Shown one piece after another: positions 34,572 to 47,334 of a stretch of 64,000 nucleotides of DNA (its first letter is position 1; each line of letters begins with the position of its first letter). The DNA is from Dipteronia dyeriana (lineage: Eukaryota; Streptophyta; Magnoliopsida; Sapindales; Sapindaceae). The position numbers and the translations under genes are program-made. The notes under the pieces were generated by a model. It saw only the letters and a program-made list of their open reading frames with translations. It was not told where the DNA came from and did not search any database. The DNA is taken from the NCBI GenBank assembly GCA_032871835.1, contig CM065297.1:31939598-32003597 (forward strand). Direction: 5' to 3'.

Positions 34572-36252
34572 TTTTTCTTGTGTTATAAGATGCTATATAC
34601 ATACAACAAAAGTGAGTGAAAGACAGAACAAGCGTATTAGTCACAAAGATATAAAAACAAAGACATATGACTTAAGAATGAATCATCATGAAAGATAAAG
34701 ATAATGAGTAATATCTTACAAGCATTATTAAGTCAAAATATGCCAACATGTAACAAAATGAAGCATGTGAACATATCATAAAAGAGAAAAATGTCTAGCA
34801 TACTATGCTCCCCTTTGATAAATGATATAACTAAAAGCAATGATAGCATAAAGTTCACAAAGATGTTCACACAATCACACATTCAAGCAATTTGAAGAAA
34901 TATCCACAAAATAAGCTTCATATGCTAAGAGAGATACACAAAGATTTTCAAGTTCTCTCATAATTCTTCAACAATTGCTAAAATATCAATATACTCATAA
35001 ACAAAGTGAGTGTGTGAGAGAGATATGCTTCAAATATATATCAAGAAGTAGTTTGATAATCAACATGCAAACAATTTCTAACAACTATTCATCTTAAGCT
35101 TTTTCCATAAAAGGTCAAACCGATTATCATCCGGAATTTTTGCTTTTAAGAGAATAGATTTCAACAAATGAGCGTGTGTGTGCATGTGGCTCGTCATCCC
35201 GTTTCTGTTTTTCAACCAGAGTTCATTTGATTTTCAACTATACTCCTTATTAAGCCTTCCTTCTTTTCTTTTTAGGCTTTGAATCAAAGAATTTTCTTTT
35301 CATGATTCCATTTAAACACTTCTTTGATTTTTTTTTTAAACATAAACAAAATTCACTTCATAGTGGCTTTCACTTATCACAATGGTGTAGATCTTTCCAA
35401 CATTGGGTAGCTTTCACAACCAATGTGTGTAGCCCTTTCTATGAAGGTGCTCGTTGAGTTCTATGTAATTGCCGAAGCAAAATGGATACTAACCATAGGT
35501 CATTTTAAATGTACTTAAGCATAAAAACTTCAAGGTGTATCCAATGTTTACATATTAGTAAACTCAACATACTAGCAAAACATATAAGAGAAGCAATGTG
35601 CAATTTTAGAAAACCAAAATTTTATGGCTCATAAGCACATGATCTAAAAGCAATAAGTAGAGACTTATTCAAGATCATTACTTCTCTAATGAGTAGCTTT
35701 CAAAGAATATGAAGCTCATATTTTCAAAAGTAATACCACTCAATATACTATACACAAACAATCATCAAAGTTAAGATCAATGTGAACAATATCACTATTA
35801 GATCCTAAAATAGCAAATGTCAATGAGAACCATATGTATGCTATACGAAATTCTCTAATATGACAAGCTATGAGATGCATGTCAAAAATTGAGTCAAAAG
35901 ATGAATATCTAAGATAACATGCATTAGAGTATAGAGATACCTTTTGCACATTATATTCACCAAATATCATACTTCCGCCATTTTTATGAGCACTCTTGCC
36001 TTGAATGTCCTGATGACACCAAGTTGACGATGTTTCACAACAAAAGTATAAAAAGCATAATATCTCAACTCAATTAACACATATATCAAAAGAACTTCTA
36101 TAAAGTTAACCAACAAATTTCGACCATCATAACAAACATTATGTGAGATAACCAAGTTCATATCAATACATGGAGTATTCAAAACTAGCAAGCAAGAATT
36201 CTCAACACAATTGATATATTGCCTCAAAGCTACCTCACATGTGCTTCTTACA
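34572..36252 (-). other. Element C spacer between gag and the second ORF
   Basis: AT-rich sequence with no protease or pol motif on either strand. Minus-strand frames at 35740-35970 and 35967-36272 are low-complexity and lack a domain. It may hold the promoter or leader of the second ORF, but nothing specific is visible. Confidence 0.6.
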
Positions 36253-38307
36253 TTAGTGATAAAAGCACTCACCCTTGAACCACTTGTTCTTGGGTGTACC
36301 TACATAAACATTTCCAATATCATCCTTGACAACAATGTTAAATTTTGAGTAAAGTCCTTCAATGACTTGATTAACAAGAATATCATTAATACACTATTCC
36401 TTAACATTTTCAACACAAGCTTTGTCAAGTTGAACAAGATTAGCTATCTTTCTACTCCACAACTTCTTTTCATGCTTAGCAATATTATCATATTTCTCAA
36501 TTTTCAAATCCTTAGCATGTTCAAGTTGAAGTTTAATCTCCTTATCTCTAGATTCATTTCCTAATTTGCATTTTTCAATAAATTTATAACACCTAGGCTT
36601 AATGTGAGTTATTGTGTTGCAATAATGGCAAATTGGAATAAAAGATGAGATTGTACCTTTTGGAGTTGAACTAGCTTCACTAGGAGTTTGTAAAGAGACC
36701 TTGTTTGCCAACTTCTTCTTGGATTTTGATCTTATCTTCTTGTATGGTTTCTTATCAATCACGACTTCATCCAAGTGAGTAGGAAGTGATGCTTCCAAGG
36801 GCTCCTTTTCAACAACCAAGTCGTCTTCACCACTATGAGAGTTAACAAGATTCTTAACACTAGACACACTTACCGAATCATTCACTAAGTCCTTAATGGC
36901 CGCCTTAGCTGTGTCTATCTCTTCCATTAATTCTTGGTCTCTCTTCTTCAAAGAAGATATCACATTATCCTTCTCAAGGTTTATCTTTTTAAGTTTTCTA
37001 AACTTCTTCATAATATCACCTTTCTCACCAAGAAGTCTAAGAGTGACAATCACAAACTTATCTAGTTGTTTCTCTATCAAATCATCCTTCTCAACTACCT
37101 CTCTTAGAGCATTATCTCTATCTTCTTTAAGCTTTTCTATCTTGGCCAACAACTCAAGATTAGTAGGAATAGAACTAGAGCTTCCATGATGATTTGCATC
37201 AAAGTTCTTGTTCAAAGATATTGTACTATCACTATCTAGTGGGAAATGAGAAGCCGTTAGAGCTACAAAGTTGCTCACCAACTCTTCATCACTAGAAGAC
37301 TCACTACTAGAGCTCTCATTATCACTAGAGTTATCATCACTCCAAATAGCCGCCAACACTTTACCTTTCTTGTCTTTTTTAGATGGCTTCTTGGTGCACT
37401 CACTAGCAAAGTGACCGAAACCATGACAATTGTAGCATTGAACACATTTCTTGTTCATGGCTTGACTATTCATCTCATTCCTTGGAGATGATGGTTTATT
37501 AACTCCCTTTTCCTTAGAATACTTGCCTCTAGGCTTGGCATTCTTCTTTAAAAACTTCTTAAACTTTCTAACCAAAAGAGCCATCTCTTCATTTTCATCA
37601 TTACTCTCCTTCTCAATAGCATTGAGAGCGATTCCCTTACTCTTAATCTTTGGCTTCAAGCACATCTCATAAGTTTGGAGAGACCCAAGCAACTTATCAA
37701 TGTTCATGCTATCCACATCCTTACTTTCCTCAATGGCCGTCACCTTTGATTTAAATCTCTTAGGAAGAGACCTAAGGATTTTCCAATTTAAATGCTATTT
37801 TGAGATATGTACTCCAAGTGCTTGACATTGGGTAGCAATGTTAAGAAGCCAAAATTGGAAGTCTTCGAACATTTCTTCTTCACCCATACTTAAACCTTCA
37901 AATTGTGATGCCAACATTTGAAGCCTTGATTTCTTCACCAGTAAAGTTTCTTCATTAGTAACTTAGAGAGTATCCCAAGCCTCCTTTGCGGATTCAAGAT
38001 TTTGAATGTAGAAGAATTGATGCCCATCAACTCCTCCAAAGATGGCATTCATAGCACGATGGTGCCATTTAACAACCTTAAACTCATTCATTGTCCATTC
38101 ACTCATTGGTTTGAGTATCATGGTTCCATCCTCTTGAACCTTGGTAGGAAGACTATAACCTTCTTCCACTACCATCCAAGCCCTTTCATCAATAGAGCGG
38201 ATGTAGGTTTTCATCCTCAACTTCCAATACCCATAGTTAGTGTCTCGAAGTAATGGTGGCCTAGTATTTGAGGCTCCTTCCGCCATTACATCATCTTGTA
38301 AACCCAT
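36253..38307 (-). pseudogene. Element C gag (nearly intact, few stops)
   Basis: Gag starts 84 bases inside the LTR (ATG 38307-38305). N-terminal part: PPLLRDTNYGYWKLRMKTYI and RAWMVVEEGY. The UBN2 core ends ILRSLPKRF and IDKLLGSLQTYE. From 37743 to 36394 a 449-residue frame is open: a lysine-rich linker, zinc knuckle CYNCHGFGHFASEC (C-X2-C-X4-H-X4-C) near 37400-37441, an acidic serine-rich stretch, a coiled coil, and a second knuckle CHYCNTITHIKPRC near 36590-36632. Stops interrupt near 37962, 37795 and 36391; the frame ends at 36253. Gag would bind RNA and form particles. Confidence 0.85.
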
Positions 38308-38375
38308 GACTTCAAAAGCTTTGCAAAAACCGTGAATGTATCACCTGGACTCTCACTAAGTACAATCTAGTGTCC

Positions 38376-38390
38376 TGCTCTGATACCAAT
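38376..38390 (-). other. Element C primer binding site
   Basis: Minus strand reads ATTGGTATCAGAGCA next to the LTR, a full match to the initiator Met tRNA site. Confidence 0.9.
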
Positions 38391-40427
38391 TGAAAATACA
38401 AACACGGTTAAATGCTCAAGGCTAACCTAGAGGGGGGGGGGGGGGTGGTGAATAGGTTAGACACCTTTATCGACTCCCTTAGAAACAAACAAAACTTTGT
38501 CCATCTAGATTACTTGTATCACAATTATATATATATATATATAAATCAATTAAAGATACTTAATCAATATATAAAACATGTAAAGTGTGATACAAACAAT
38601 CAACCATCACATATACACAATTGATATTATAGTAAGGAAGTCAACTTACATATAAAGTTTGATCCATAGTATTCAAATAACAAATACAAATATAAGAGAT
38701 ATAGGGATAGAGAAAAAGTTGGCACAAGACATAACGTGGTAAACCTTCAAAGAGGAAACATCCACGGGTTAGCAACCACCGGCAAACAAAATCCACTAGT
38801 AGATAAGACAAGTACAATCTCTCAAGTGACCCATTCACCTAGAAACTACCCTCTTATCCTACTCATGAAGATGTCGCCCTCTTGCTCAACATTATGAGGC
38901 CTCACACCTCTTGTCAAGATTTCCTCGTTCACCCTTCCGGATCCTCACGACCCTAGGCAAGACTTCCTGGCTTGACATTTTGAGGTATTTCACCTCTTGC
39001 CAAGACTTCCACGCTCAGCAACATAGGTCTCACACCTATTGTCAAGACTTCCTTCTCACAAGGCATCTAGGTGATCATGAATACAAAACGCAAATAAGCA
39101 CACAACATAGAATGTTATGATCAACACATCCTATGGAAAATACTAGACATGAGCATGAATGCACAAAACAAATGTAGTCTAGTCAATCATGCATGTTTAA
39201 TCCATCAAGATCATGCAAGATATGTTCAACATTAATTACAACCTAGCTACATGCATAGATCTAAAACTTGAGTCACAAGATATGTTCAATTAATACATAA
39301 TCAAGTTTAAATCTCATATACCAAAAACATGCTAAAATCATGTGACAAAGTCATTTAGATTAAAGCAAGAGTTCTAGAGAATATTTCCTATTCATAGATT
39401 CATCTAAGCACATGAATAGCTCAAAAGAACACAAACACATGTTTTATAGTAAGATTTCGGCCAAAGAGATCCTAATACATGTGTGGAACTATTTTTCATA
39501 AAATCAATCAATTAAAGATCATCAAATAGTCTTAGAATCAAAGCTAGCACAATACAATCCCAAACATGTGAAAACATAGGCAAAATCAAAACCTAACTCA
39601 ACAAGTAAAATTTCAATTGAAACTCAATCTAGATTTAAATGAGTTCAAAACTCAAATCAAAAGGGCTTGGAGCTGTCTTCCATTCCTTCGACCTCCATTT
39701 TCATTCTTCGACCGTTATCCATCCTCCGAACTCGGAATTCAAATCCGTTTGCGGATTACAAACTATAACTCTCTCACGGACATGGACATATAAGATACTC
39801 AACCCAGAAAATAATAATTTGACTCGATATACGAAGACGAAGACAATGTATGCAACATGAGTTGAAAGTGTAGTATCTTTTGACTTAGAACTTAAATTAG
39901 AAAGTATGAGTAACCAAAGTGTTTGGAAATCAATCATGAATGATTTAAGACTAAACTCAAGTTCAATATCCATGTTATACAAACATTTACACATACAAAC
40001 ACATTTCAAACAAGAATGCAAACTATATAGAGATAGTATCCAATCATGCATTTTCCAAAGTATGTTATTTTCATACCAATGCATGAGCATTCATCTCATG
40101 TGTGTGAATGTGTTATAAAAGGTTCACAACGATGCAGGGACATAAATGTATGAATTGTGTGTGTGTTTATAATGGTGCACAACTATGCAGGGACATAAAT
40201 GTATGAATTATGTGTGTGTGCCTATGCCTTGTAAGAGAAAGATAAGCTCTTAGTATACCTTTGTAGAACCATATTGCATACTTTCTCTTTGAAGACTTTG
40301 AACTTGCTTTGACTAGTTGTTCCTTCTTATTTGAAGCTTGAATCATCATGAATCTAAACAACTAAATCATTATAAGTAAACATCATTTTGATATGGAATT
40401 AATGTCAACACAATCTAAAACCTAACA
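38391..40427 (-). repeat. Element C 5' LTR (with internal deletion)
   Basis: 2037 bp, matching 30550-33052 apart from a block of about 490 bases missing at 39661. A 14-G run is at 38432-38445. Apart from the deletion the two LTRs differ by scattered single bases. Confidence 0.9.
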
Positions 40428-42280
40428 TAAGTAACGTATATTAAAAGTATCGTACCTTTTTCCTCGTGACGATTGAACTAGTGTCAAATTGAATCTGTAA
40501 GATCTTCCAATCCAATCAAGAATGTGAATCACCTAGGAGTGTGGGCTCCCTTTCTTTAAATTGTATACCTAAGGATGGATAAAAACAAAATCTTTTTCTT
40601 TTGTTAGTCACAATAATCCTCTAAGAAGAAAAACAAATAACCTTAGGTCACTTGTGAATTACCAATCAATTTGATTGGACCTCGCATGAACCTTGATTCG
40701 ATGTTATACACAAAACCTTTTGATGTAAAGGCTACTAGTGCACTATCAAAGACAAAACGTTCTTTCTTCCTTTTCTTCTTTGCCGAATATTCACACACCT
40801 ATCTTTAGAGTTAGAAGAATTTATCTAGAGCAAGAGTCGGATTCTCTACACTCAAAATTCTCTCTTGACCGAATTTCTCCTTAGAAAATAATGCCTTGGC
40901 CGAATTTTCTCTAACCAAAAAAATTAGCCTTGGCCGAATTCTCTTCGAGATATATATAGTGGCCGAATTCTACATACTTTTATTTTAGGAGACCAAATCC
41001 TCTCCTAAAGAGGATTTACTTGGTGAGCAAGAATCCCATCTCTAGGTGGATATACTTGGTGACAAAGAATCCTTTAAAAAAATAAAACAAATCGTTTACA
41101 CACCAAGACTTCTAATCCAACTCAAATAGTGTATTTATTCAATAACCAATTATTGAATAGAATTAAATTATGACTATATTAAAACTCCCTAATTTGACCA
41201 ATTGTCAACTAAAGTTTTAATAGAAATCAAATACTTCCTAATTTGACTAGATAAATAAATTCCTATTATTTATATACTTATCAAATATAGTATTTGATAT
41301 TTATCATATTAACAACAATAATATGACTCTAGGAGAGCATCTCCTACTAGAAAAAGATTTTGACTTTTAATTAAACAATTAATTAATTTCCAGTTAATAA
41401 AATAAAAAATTAAAAAAAACAATATATAAGGCTATTATATAGCCCCTTACTGTCCAAGTTATATAAATATGGGCCAAATATTGTTTTTCCTATTTTATTA
41501 AATCCATTGGACTTTAAGAAAAGGTTCACATGTGAACTAGACTCATTCTTACTAAAAGAAACAAGTCCACATGCCTTAATACAATTCTGAATGGACCCAT
41601 AAATTGGTCTAGTAGAATATATCAAGTGATCCATACAAGTTCGTGTGAATTGAGGATCTTGGCATGCTATTTTAATTTATGCTCCAATAGACATAACCTA
41701 ATCACAATCAACAAATGATTCACTTAGATCCGATCTATTAATTTTAGTTCATTCCACTAAAGAACTAAAATTGAACTCTTAAATAAAGATAGAATAAGTT
41801 AATATTGCTCATTCATACCCTAGACACTCTTAATGGAGATAGTGTATCCTCGTGAAGAATACCAGTAATCGCCAAGAGCTCATAGACCGCCTAAATCTCT
41901 CCAAGTTACCATATTTACTCATATGACCACATTTTTAACTTGGATATTTTGACTTGTCCAGAAGCCATATTTCAATAGACACTATTGTAAATTTAACGTT
42001 AAGATTTAATATCCAATACCTCAAAACATCCATATGATGATATTCTACTCATATTTTATAAATGAAGCCACGATGTCCATATCTATAAATGAAGTCTTTT
42101 ATCGATTAACAAATTAATACCACCAAACTATCAAGGATAGACTATGCTATATAATCGTACTTATTGATAGTTCAAATGATAACACTTGTAACCATAAGTC
42201 CAACATTTATCTCAGGATTAAGATAGACTCTCCGATTGCCTTCAAGTGAAAACTTTTATCCAATGACAATTCTGGATAAA

Positions 42281-44066
42281 TGAAAGTTCCCTAGAAAGTG
42301 TGTACATCTATACTTATGGGGGGGGGGGGGGGGGTGAATAGGTTTTAATCAAGTTAATTGCCAATTTTTCTTGATTATTCAATATTCAAAATTCACCCAA
42401 TAAAACAAACATACAACACCAAGTGTAAATTGCAGAAATATAAATAACACAAGATGTATACGTGGAAACCCTCTTAAGTTGATCTCCTATCATACCCTCC
42501 AGTTACTAACCCTTTCACTCTACCCAAAAGGCCTTAATAGTGATTCTTGATCAACATGCTTGTGCACTAACCAATTAGTCATAAGACTTAACCTCAATGA
42601 AGAGTCAAAACAACCTAAGTGAATATGATGAAATATTCAAACATGCCAGAAGTGCTAGGCTACACTAAATACTTATATAGGAATACAAAGATGTCAATAA
42701 ATGCAATCCCTAGATATCAATATCTAAATGCAAGTGCAAAAGACCTAACTAGATACATCTATGAGAGACTAATATCTAGTTATCAAACAAAAGCCAATCA
42801 ACAAAAGTTGTCACGAAACATGGCAAAGAACAATAATTGCAATTAACAAATGCAATCAATTAGACCTAAACAATATCTAAATGCAAAGCATAAAGATTTA
42901 GCTAGAAGGGTAAAATCATCCTAAATACTAGCTATCACAAAACAAAATTCTCAACCAACAACCAACATCACAAGTATGTTATAAAAGCTTTTTAACACAA
43001 GACCATGAATTTAATTTGCAATAAAAGCTAAAACACAGGCATACATGTCATAGTAAATGAAATAATGAAGTCTAAGACATGTAGAGATTACCTAGTCATG
43101 AAACATATGAAGACTCATGCTTGAATGATGCAGAATGATGCTAGAGGTTCATCGATGGAAGTTTGGTTGAGTAAAAAAGTGTTCTTGGGCTCTCATTAGA
43201 AATTACTTTATCTCTCTACGGATATATTTTCAGAGCTTTAGATCTGATTTGGGGAAGAATATGATGTATTTATAAGGTCTAAATCAAACTACGTCGTTTT
43301 GAGAAAGGAAAAAATGATTTTCGGGTGTCAGAAGCGACCGTAGGGCGACTTGGATGATAGATCGCTTTTCTCTCAGGTTTGGGTGCCAAAATACGCTTGA
43401 AAAAGCGACTTGGAAGTCAGGTCGCCTCGAGGTCTCCCTGAGGTCGCTAAGCTCTCAGGAAAAATCATGACAACATAACAGCTTCATATTAGAGCTACCT
43501 AAAACATGACCAAACAACATCCAAACCTTTCGTATAGTATACCGTTAGAAAGGTATGGAAGTCTACTTTCTACTCCAATTTACAAAACATGATTTGGATG
43601 TCTGTAGAAAGAGGGATAGTGAAATGAGTTACCAAAGGTCAGATTTGGACAGTAACAAGAGTGCCCAAACTCATGGAAACAACCATGTGACCAAAGACCA
43701 AAACCAAGAGAAGAATGAAACCTTCACAAATGGTCACTCAATGCACTAAGACCAGCACACTACCGTGCAAGCGCAAACACACACAAAACCGCACTATGAA
43801 TGCACATAAACAACAATAAAGCACACATGCATAACAAACCAAATGCAAGTGAGTGAGTGTGCGAGCAACACATAATGCATGTAAATACAAATGCATAATA
43901 TGAGAGTGTGTGAAACTAAAACCTCTTCAAAGAAAGTTAAGCAAGTGATATACCTTTGAAACTTGAAATTGGTCATGAACAAAAACGGTCTAAACTACCC
44001 TTACATTTTAATCCCCAAATGTGGTTTGTCAGTCGAAATAAGCCAATAAAAAATCAAGAACTTACA
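42281..44066 (-). repeat. Element D 3' LTR
   Basis: 1786 bp, with a 17-G run at 42318-42334 and, on the minus strand, TATAAATA at 43267-43274. The polypurine tract follows (44067-44085, minus AGCAAAAGGGGAAGAT). No gene inside. Confidence 0.92.
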
Positions 44067-44085
44067 ATCTTCCCCTTTTGCTATT

Positions 44086-45318
44086 TCGTGACAAAACCAC
44101 CACTCACAATTCATCCTCACAAATAAACAAAACAAAAGAAAAGACAGGGGTCAACAAAGTTTTTCTACATTACAACGAGATGCCTAATAAACTAGATCTT
44201 CAAGTCATCCATCTCTTGTGGAATCAACATCCCTACAAAAAAAAATAACTACACTTTCCAAGACAAGTGTATGTGAGATGATCAGAGAAAAAAAAAATAA
44301 GAGCAATTTGCATACAATAGAAACAAGCAACATGCATCAACAATGCAAATGCAAAAGCTCCCCATAAATAGGTTAACTCCCCCTCAACGAGTCAAACTCC
44401 CCCTAAATAGGTTAACTCTCTTTCAGCGAGTCAAACTCCCCTCGTACGCAACTCTTAACTCCCCCTAAATCCACACTAGTCCCCTTATTTGTCTTAAGAT
44501 AGACAAAGGAGTATCCCCTTAAGAAGGCATTAGCAAGGAGAGCTTGGGGCACAAGATATATGCAAAATCATATAAATAAATTTATGCAACTCAATTAAGA
44601 AGAGAGAATCAAGAAGTTTTATTACATGAAAATTGTGTGAATGAATGCTTTGCATACAAGACAAGTTGTATTCAAGATCAAAAGCATTGTATTTGGCAAA
44701 GCAAAATAACAAAGGTTTCCAAGATGAATTCAAACCAATTTCACCCTTTGTCATGGAATAAGCAAGATATAGTTTCAAGATAAACTCAAATAAGAGCAAC
44801 TATATCAAACATTACAAGAAAAACAAGGCATGAGCGACTATTGCGCCCTATTTGATTTTTCCGGGTGGAATGCCTTTATGATAGTATTCTTGTTTGACAA
44901 GTAAGGAGAGAGAGACTTTTGGATTGTAAAATACTTGAAATGGATACAAGATCCTTATTGATTGAAGTCTTATAATTGCTTTCACACACACATTTTTGCA
45001 TTCATTTTAAAGCATTCAATAGTTTAATCATGCATATTACTTTAAAGCATGTCATAGAAAGAATCAACATGTCATGGAGATCAATTATAGGTCATTCAAA
45101 GTGTACTTCCCAATCAATTCTCCTATTCCAAAAATGCATGTTTGGTCATAAATAAGACATGGATTGCATGTAAAGCAAATTTGCACACTTATAAAAAAAA
45201 TGTGCACCTAATCATCTCAAGCAATTAATAAAGAAGCATAAATATTATCAATGAGCACAATGCATTACCAATTTGCTCTCTTTGCTTGAGCTCCCCATAT
45301 GGGGTCAATCAAAATAAA
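44086..45318 (-). other. Element D spacer after gag
   Basis: No pol or second ORF is found. Near 44355-44470 a phrase of the type CTCCCCCTAAATAGGTTAAC with AGCGAGTCAAACTCCC recurs about three times. The rest is AT-rich without structure I can name. Confidence 0.6.
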
Positions 45319-47197
45319 TCAAGAGGGGATATGTGTCCCTATAGACTTACCAAGTCCATTGGACCTAGTTGAGCTTATGGGTGAACCCTTAGCACAATGG
45401 CATGTGAGTTCATCTTTTCTAATCCACTTAGGTGACACATTGTCATTCCTAGTGGTCAAGATCATCATATTACTCCTAGGATCATTAACACTAGCTTTCC
45501 TAAGCACATGTATATTGGCTCTAGCCCTTTTTCTTTCAATCATGTTCTTAGTTCAACACATGTTAATGTACTTGAAGCAATTTCGTCTAATATGATCATC
45601 AACACCATAAAAATGACATGAAGGAATAAAATGTGGGGTCATACCATTCCTTTGTGAGGACAAAGGTGCTTTCCCATGTATTTGAGCTTTCTTTTAGTCT
45701 GGTATTGGTTCTCCTCTCCCTTGTTGTTGAGTTGGAGAAGATTGCTTCCTTGGTTGAACATGCAGGAAATGCTTCTTGGCTTGATGGCATTTAGGTTGAG
45801 GAAGACTTGCTTGATATGCTCTCATTGGTTGAGCTTGAGCTTGACTCCTTGGTGCCATCTTAACTTGTACATTCTTAGAGCACTCTTCTAGTTCATTTTT
45901 CTTCTTAGGATTAAGTGGAGGAAGGGGCTCTTTGAAGTCCATGCTCTTGACAAATACCATATTGTTAGTAGTTGAGGTCTCCTTGCCATCTTCAAACTCT
46001 AGACCTCTCTTGTCACTTGGCTTCTTGCCAACTCTAAACACGTGGGCAATCTTCTTTGTACTTGAAGTCATCTTAGCAATAATTTCTCTTGCTTCTTCAA
46101 GCTCTTTTTCCCTCAAGGATTCATTTCTCTTAGCTATCTTCACTTCTTCATTCAAGTGAATCATCTCGGTTGATAGCTTAAGGTTCTCTTCATTTAATCT
46201 TAGAACCTTTCTTTATCTTCAAAATGAACCCTTCAAGAACCATGCTCTCTACACTTCCATTTGTATAGTAAGATAAATAGCTCTCAATGCTTGAGTTACC
46301 ATTAGTTTCACTTGTTGCCATATTGGCATCATCAATATAAGTAGCTTCATTGATCACTCTCTTATCTACTTTTTCATCATATCCTTGTTCAAGGTCACAA
46401 ACTAAGGCCTTGATGCCTTTTTCTACAACTTCCACATAGGAGGCTCCAAAAGCCATGTAGTCAAGAACATGTTTCTCATCACTTGAGGAATCTTCATTAC
46501 TTCCAATATCACTTGATGAGGTGGCCACCACCTTTCCTTTCTTCCTCTTCAAATTAGTACATTTGGAAGAAATGTGACCAATCCCGCTACACTCATAGCA
46601 TTGAATGCCTTTTCTTGTAGGCATCTCTTGCCTTGGCTTAATCTTCTTCTTCAAGTCATTCTTGTGAAGATTCATAAATTTCTTGAATCTCTTCACCATT
46701 AAAGCCAAGTCTTCATCCGAGTCTTCATCCTTCTTCACAATCTTGGAGGTCTTCAATGCTATGCCTTTTTTCTTCTTCGGTGATATGGATCTAGGACTCC
46801 ATCTAGATTCATAAGCTGATGGCCTTCCAATCACTTTGGTTTCCGCATATGCCTTCTCTAGGATATTCCAAGCTTCTTATGCATTTTTGGTGATTTGGAT
46901 GAGTTTGTAGTGGTTCTCATCCATTACACTTAGAAGAGCACTCATTGCCTCATCGTTCCACTTCGATGCTTTAAGCTCTTGGGAACTTCATTGAGACTTA
47001 GGCTTAGGCACACTACTTCCATCTTCCATGGTCATGATTAGTGGTGTGTATCCATTTTCAATCACCATCCAAACTCTATCATCTATTGCCAAAAGAAAGG
47101 ACTCCATCTTTCTCCTCCATGAACAATACTTATCTCCCTTGAGCAAAGGTGGTCTCACATCCGACAAACCCTCTCTAATCACCCCAAAATCACTCAT
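45319..47197 (-). pseudogene. Element D gag remnant
   Basis: Starts at ATG 47197-47195 with RPPLLKGDKYCSWRRKMESF and VWMVIENGYTP, like the gag of element C. After stops, 46834-46190 carries KKKGIALK, LALMVKRFKKFMN and the zinc knuckle CYECSGIGHISSKC. 46164-45694 is a charged helical stretch (REKELEEAREIIAKM). A second knuckle near 45600 has lost one Cys (CHFYGVDDHIRRNC). The end (KWIRKDELTCH) stops at 45319. At least three stops or shifts. Confidence 0.82.
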
Positions 47198-47319
47198 AGT
47201 GTTTAGCTTATAAATGACATAAAGATGCAAATGTAATGCAACGAACAAAATGCAAACAACTAAAATGCACAAGGTAAGACACACATAGTGCACGGATCAC
47301 CTAAGTATATCTAGGCATC

Positions 47320-47334
47320 TGCTCTGACACCAAT
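47320..47334 (-). other. Element D primer binding site (one mismatch)
   Basis: Minus strand reads ATTGGTGTCAGAGCA, the initiator Met tRNA site with A to G at one position (TGGTGTCAGAGC). Confidence 0.85.

Larger units (their letters stand above)
30550..40427 (-). mobile_element. Element C: gag-only copia retrotransposon with a second ORF
   Basis: LTRs at 30550-33052 and 38391-40427 share TGAAAAT and ACCTAACA ends. Flanks TAATT (30545-30549) and TAAGT (40428-40432) are a target duplication with one mismatch; joining the host sides restores the surrounding LTR. Order on the minus strand: 5' LTR (right), primer site, gag, spacer, 353-residue ORF, polypurine tract, 3' LTR (left). No protease, integrase, reverse transcriptase or RNase H motif is found, so it is non-autonomous and would rely on enzymes of others, like plant TR-GAG elements. 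Confidence 0.88.

Noticed and set aside
45299..45595. 98-residue plus ORF with hydrophobic stretches
   Set aside because: It lies opposite the gag C-terminus of element D, whose minus frame has recognisable gag motifs; the hydrophobic look comes from the complement.
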